NCBI GenBank assembly: GCA_009193035.1
Contig: SWDT01000010.1
Coordinates: forward strand, 992,001 to 1,056,000
DNA: 64,000 nucleotides
Direction of reading: 5' to 3'
Source: Halicephalobus mephisto
Taxonomy: Eukaryota > Nematoda > Chromadorea > Rhabditida > Panagrolaimidae
Shown here: positions 61,424-64,000 of the stretch, piece by piece
How positions within the stretch are numbered: position 1 is the stretch's first letter
Layout of the letters: every line of letters starts with the position of its first letter
Notes under the pieces: generated by a model
What the model saw: the letters and a program-made list of their open reading frames with translations, nothing else
What the model was told of the DNA's origin: nothing
The model's database searches: none
Translations under genes and position numbers: made by a program

Positions 61424-61584
61424 TCGATTAAAATAATCATATTTAAGCTTCGAAAGTGGAAATTTTAAAATGATTAATCATGAGCAAGAAAACACGGCAA
61501 TCGCGAGTTTGTGAACAATTTTAAAAACTTGGGTTTCACATATAAATATTTTTATAAAAGCCAAAAAATCAATAAAAACTTCAC

Positions 61585-62335
61585 AAGGATGTGGTTAATC
61601 AGATATCCCAAAAATGCCACGTCTGAACCGAATAAGAAAACCAGACGATCGTCGCGCTGTTTTTATATATGAATAATTCCCGAGAAACACGAATTAAATG
61701 TATATTTTTTACAGAAAAACCACAGAGGGTTAGAAAAACGCAATTACCAGATATTCTGAAAAAGACACCGCGTGTAAATCGGGTAAAAAAGACAATCGCG
61801 CGTCGGTTTTCAGATATCGCTCATTTTCGAAAAATATAGCTTTACTATTTATAAGGTACGTGATTTTGTAAAAGTAAAACAATCTCGAGGAAGGGTTGGA
61901 TGTGGTTAATCAGACATTCTAAAAAACATCACGTTCGAATCGGATAAGGGAGCGGAACGACCGCCACGTTGGTCTTCATATATGGAGATTTCGAAAAAAT
62001 GGATTTTCATATATAAAACCATTTACTTCTCACAAAGAAAACCTCGAGGAGGATCAGAAGGATGTGGTTAATCCGATATCCTGAAAAAGTGCCGCGTTTG
62101 AGTCCAGTAAGAGAGCGGAACGATCGTCGCGTTGGTCTTCATATATGAATAATTCCCGGAAAATATGGATTTCTTTATATGTAAAATTATGTACTTTTTT
62201 ACAAAAAGATCACGAGGAGGGTCGGACGGATGTAACTAATCGGATATCTCAGGAAAGACGCCACGTTTGAATCGGGTAAGGAAGCAAAAACGATCGCCGC
62301 GTTGGTTTTCAGATGCAAGGCGAAACGATGACAGC
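61585..62335. repeat. Five diverged units of about 150 bp upstream of rab-1
   Basis: Each unit carries GATGTGGTTAATCAGATATC or a variant, then a GC-rich core like CGATCGTCGCGTTGGT, then TCATATATGAATAATTCCCG. Cores lie near 61650, 61800, 61960, 62125 and 62295. The array occupies the likely promoter or leader-intron region of rab-1, and the cores are the GC-richest part of it. Confidence 0.75.
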
Positions 62336-62520
62336 ACCAGACTACTCTGCGCGTGTCCAGTCGAGCCGCTTTTGAAAACGGTCTAACTGGAAAAGAGGAC
62401 ACACATTCCACGTGAAACGCAGTTCGTCGCGACGAGAGCACAGTGGAAGTGCAGTGTGCGAGTCAGTGCGAGTCGGATGGACATTTCAAGGAACACAAAA
62501 CTGGCAAATTGTTTTTTAAA
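62336..62520. promoter_or_regulatory. GC-rich patch, candidate rab-1 promoter region
   Basis: The stretch has local CpG-containing sequence such as GTTCGTCGCGACGAGAGCAC and repeated GTGCGAGTC near 62455-62475. There is no supported coding frame. It sits about 1 kb upstream of rab-1. Confidence 0.3.
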
Positions 62521-62759
62521 TAAAATTTATAATTTTTAAAATGCTCAATTATGTAAAATAAAAAAATATAAATTTCAAAACATGATCAAATTTGAGTATT
62601 TTCATTGATTTTTATATCAACAATCATGTGGCTGTCTGGTGACCGAAGTTTTTTGTTCTTTGACGACTTGGGACTGAATCATGAACAAAGTTTTCGATTT
62701 TTCGGAATTAAAATTCCAGTAAAAATTTCCGCAAAGTTCTATAATCATTTAAATTATGG

Positions 62760-63450
62760 GAGTTTAAAAAATTAGAATTTTATAAAATCTAGAATTTTTT
62801 AGGATTTTACTAAATTTTCTGAAAATTAGAATTTTATGAATCTTTTAGAAACTTTTTAGAATCTTTAGAATTTTATGAATTTTCTAAAAAGTTCTAGAAA
62901 GTTTTATAATAACTAAGAATTATGAAATTTTAGAAAATTTAGAATTTTATAAAATCTAGAATTTTTTAGGATTTTATTGTAGTTTCTGAAAATTAGAATT
63001 TTGTGAATCTTTTAGAAACTTTTTAGAATTTTTAGAATCTTCTAGAAAGTTTTAGAATAATCAAGAATTATGAAATTTTAGAAAATTTAGAATTTTATAA
63101 AATCTAGAATTTTTTAGGATTTTATTGTAGTTTCTGGAAATTAGAATTTTATGAATCTTTTAGAAACTTTTTAGAATTTTTAGAATCTTCTAGAAAGTTT
63201 TAGAATAATCAAGAATTATGAAATTTTCGAAAATTTTAGAATTTTATAAAATCTAGGATTTTTTAGGATTTTACTAAATTTTCTGAAACTTAGAATTTTA
63301 TGAATCTTTTAGGAACTTTTTAGAATCTTCTAGAAAGTTTTAGAATAATCAAGAATTATGAAATTTTCGAAAATTTAGAATTTTATAAATTTTAGGATCT
63401 TCCAGAATTTCATGGAGGCTTCTGAAATTTCTTAGAATTCTTCAAAATTT
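62760..63450. repeat. Tandem array, about 145 bp, HSE-like strings in three units
   Basis: Units contain AATTTTATAAAATCTAGAAT, TTTTTAGGATTTTA and GAATCTTTTAGAAACTTTTT. At 63035, 63183 and 63323 each has GAATCTTCTAGAA, three alternating GAA/TTC triplets with correct 2 bp spacing, as in a heat-shock element. From 63450 to the window end the same low-complexity style continues, with CCCAGGACCATTTTTAAATA repeated near 63750, 63850 and 63980. Confidence 0.8.
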
Positions 63451-64000
63451 TCTAAAATCTTCTAAAATTCAGTGGGAATTTTTAGAATCATCCAAAATTT
63501 TGTTAAAATTTTTGAAGCATTTAAAATTTTTGTTGAAATTTCTAGTTTCTCAGAATCCAGCGGAAGTAATTCTGGACTTCATAGAAGTCTCTAGAATCTT
63601 CGAAAATCAGATCGAAACTTGCAAAATCGAATTGGAAATTTTATGCAAATTTTTGAAACTTTTCAGAATACTGTAGAAGCTTCCAGAATCCAGTAAAAAT
63701 TTCCTCATTCAGCTGAAATCGGAAGTTTTGAAATTTTCTAGGATATTCGTCCCAGGACCATTTTTAAATAATTTTAAAAATTTTATGGAAATTTAATTTT
63801 CGAATTTCTTATAAAAATCAAAAATGTTTTTAGAAATTCTTCCCAGGACCATTTTTAAATAATTTTAAATAATTTTAAAAATTTTTTGTGAAAATTTAAT
63901 CTTCGAATTTTTTATAAAAGTCCAAAAATCCGTGTTGGGATTATTTTTATAAAAATCAAAAATGTTTTTAATGTTTTCAGAAATTCTTCCCAGGATCATT

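Noticed and set aside
62199..62441. 80-codon minus-strand frame upstream of rab-1
   Set aside because: It overlaps the fifth promoter repeat, and has no splice link to rab-1 and no similarity to a known family.

Overview
The window is nuclear DNA of a nematode, most likely a rhabditid close to Caenorhabditis; the species cannot be named from it. The signs are very AT-rich spacers, introns as short as 42-47 nt with TTTCAG or TTTTAG acceptors, acceptors just 5' of start codons as used in spliced-leader trans-splicing, degenerate TTAGGC-type sequence in one intron, a nematode-type chemoreceptor, and a RAB-1 almost identical to the C. elegans protein as I remember it. All gene models were built by eye: exons were joined only where GT/GC-AG borders and codon phase agree and the spliced length is a multiple of three.

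Layout. 0-12.6 kb: no confident gene; tandem arrays, one TIR element and a 225 bp element that recurs at 18 kb. 12.66-19.58 kb (+): a secreted six-cysteine protein with the neurotrophin/Spaetzle cystine-knot pattern, split by a 6.2 kb repeat-filled intron. 21.4 kb (-): first exon of a charged coiled-coil protein that may continue to an exon at 16.0-16.2 kb, which would wrap it around the growth-factor exon. 22.3-23.8 kb (-): a complete 309-residue serpentine chemoreceptor. 23.8-30 kb: two large foldback elements and several arrays. 30.2-36.4 kb (-): a complete 872-residue class C (mGluR/CaSR-like) receptor with only phase-0 introns, one of them apparently GC-AG. 36.5-49 kb: mostly arrays, plus isolated exon-like islands. 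49.2-56.0 kb (+): an ELM2-SANT-C2H2 corepressor subunit, probably saeg-1. 56.3-60.0 kb (-): a secreted protein with two von Willebrand A domains joined by five 20-residue repeats. 60.5-61.4 kb (-): rab-1, with five diverged repeats upstream. 62.7-64 kb: an array whose units carry heat-shock-element-like triplets.

The genes do not form an operon. They fall into secretory and signalling roles (growth factor, chemoreceptor, class C receptor, vWA protein, RAB-1) and chromatin regulation (saeg-1). About three quarters of the window is repeat or low-complexity DNA. Much of it shares a core resembling GTGTCGAGACC or GTGTCGGGACC, so several arrays may be branches of one repeat family. The most unusual item is the neurotrophin-like gene.
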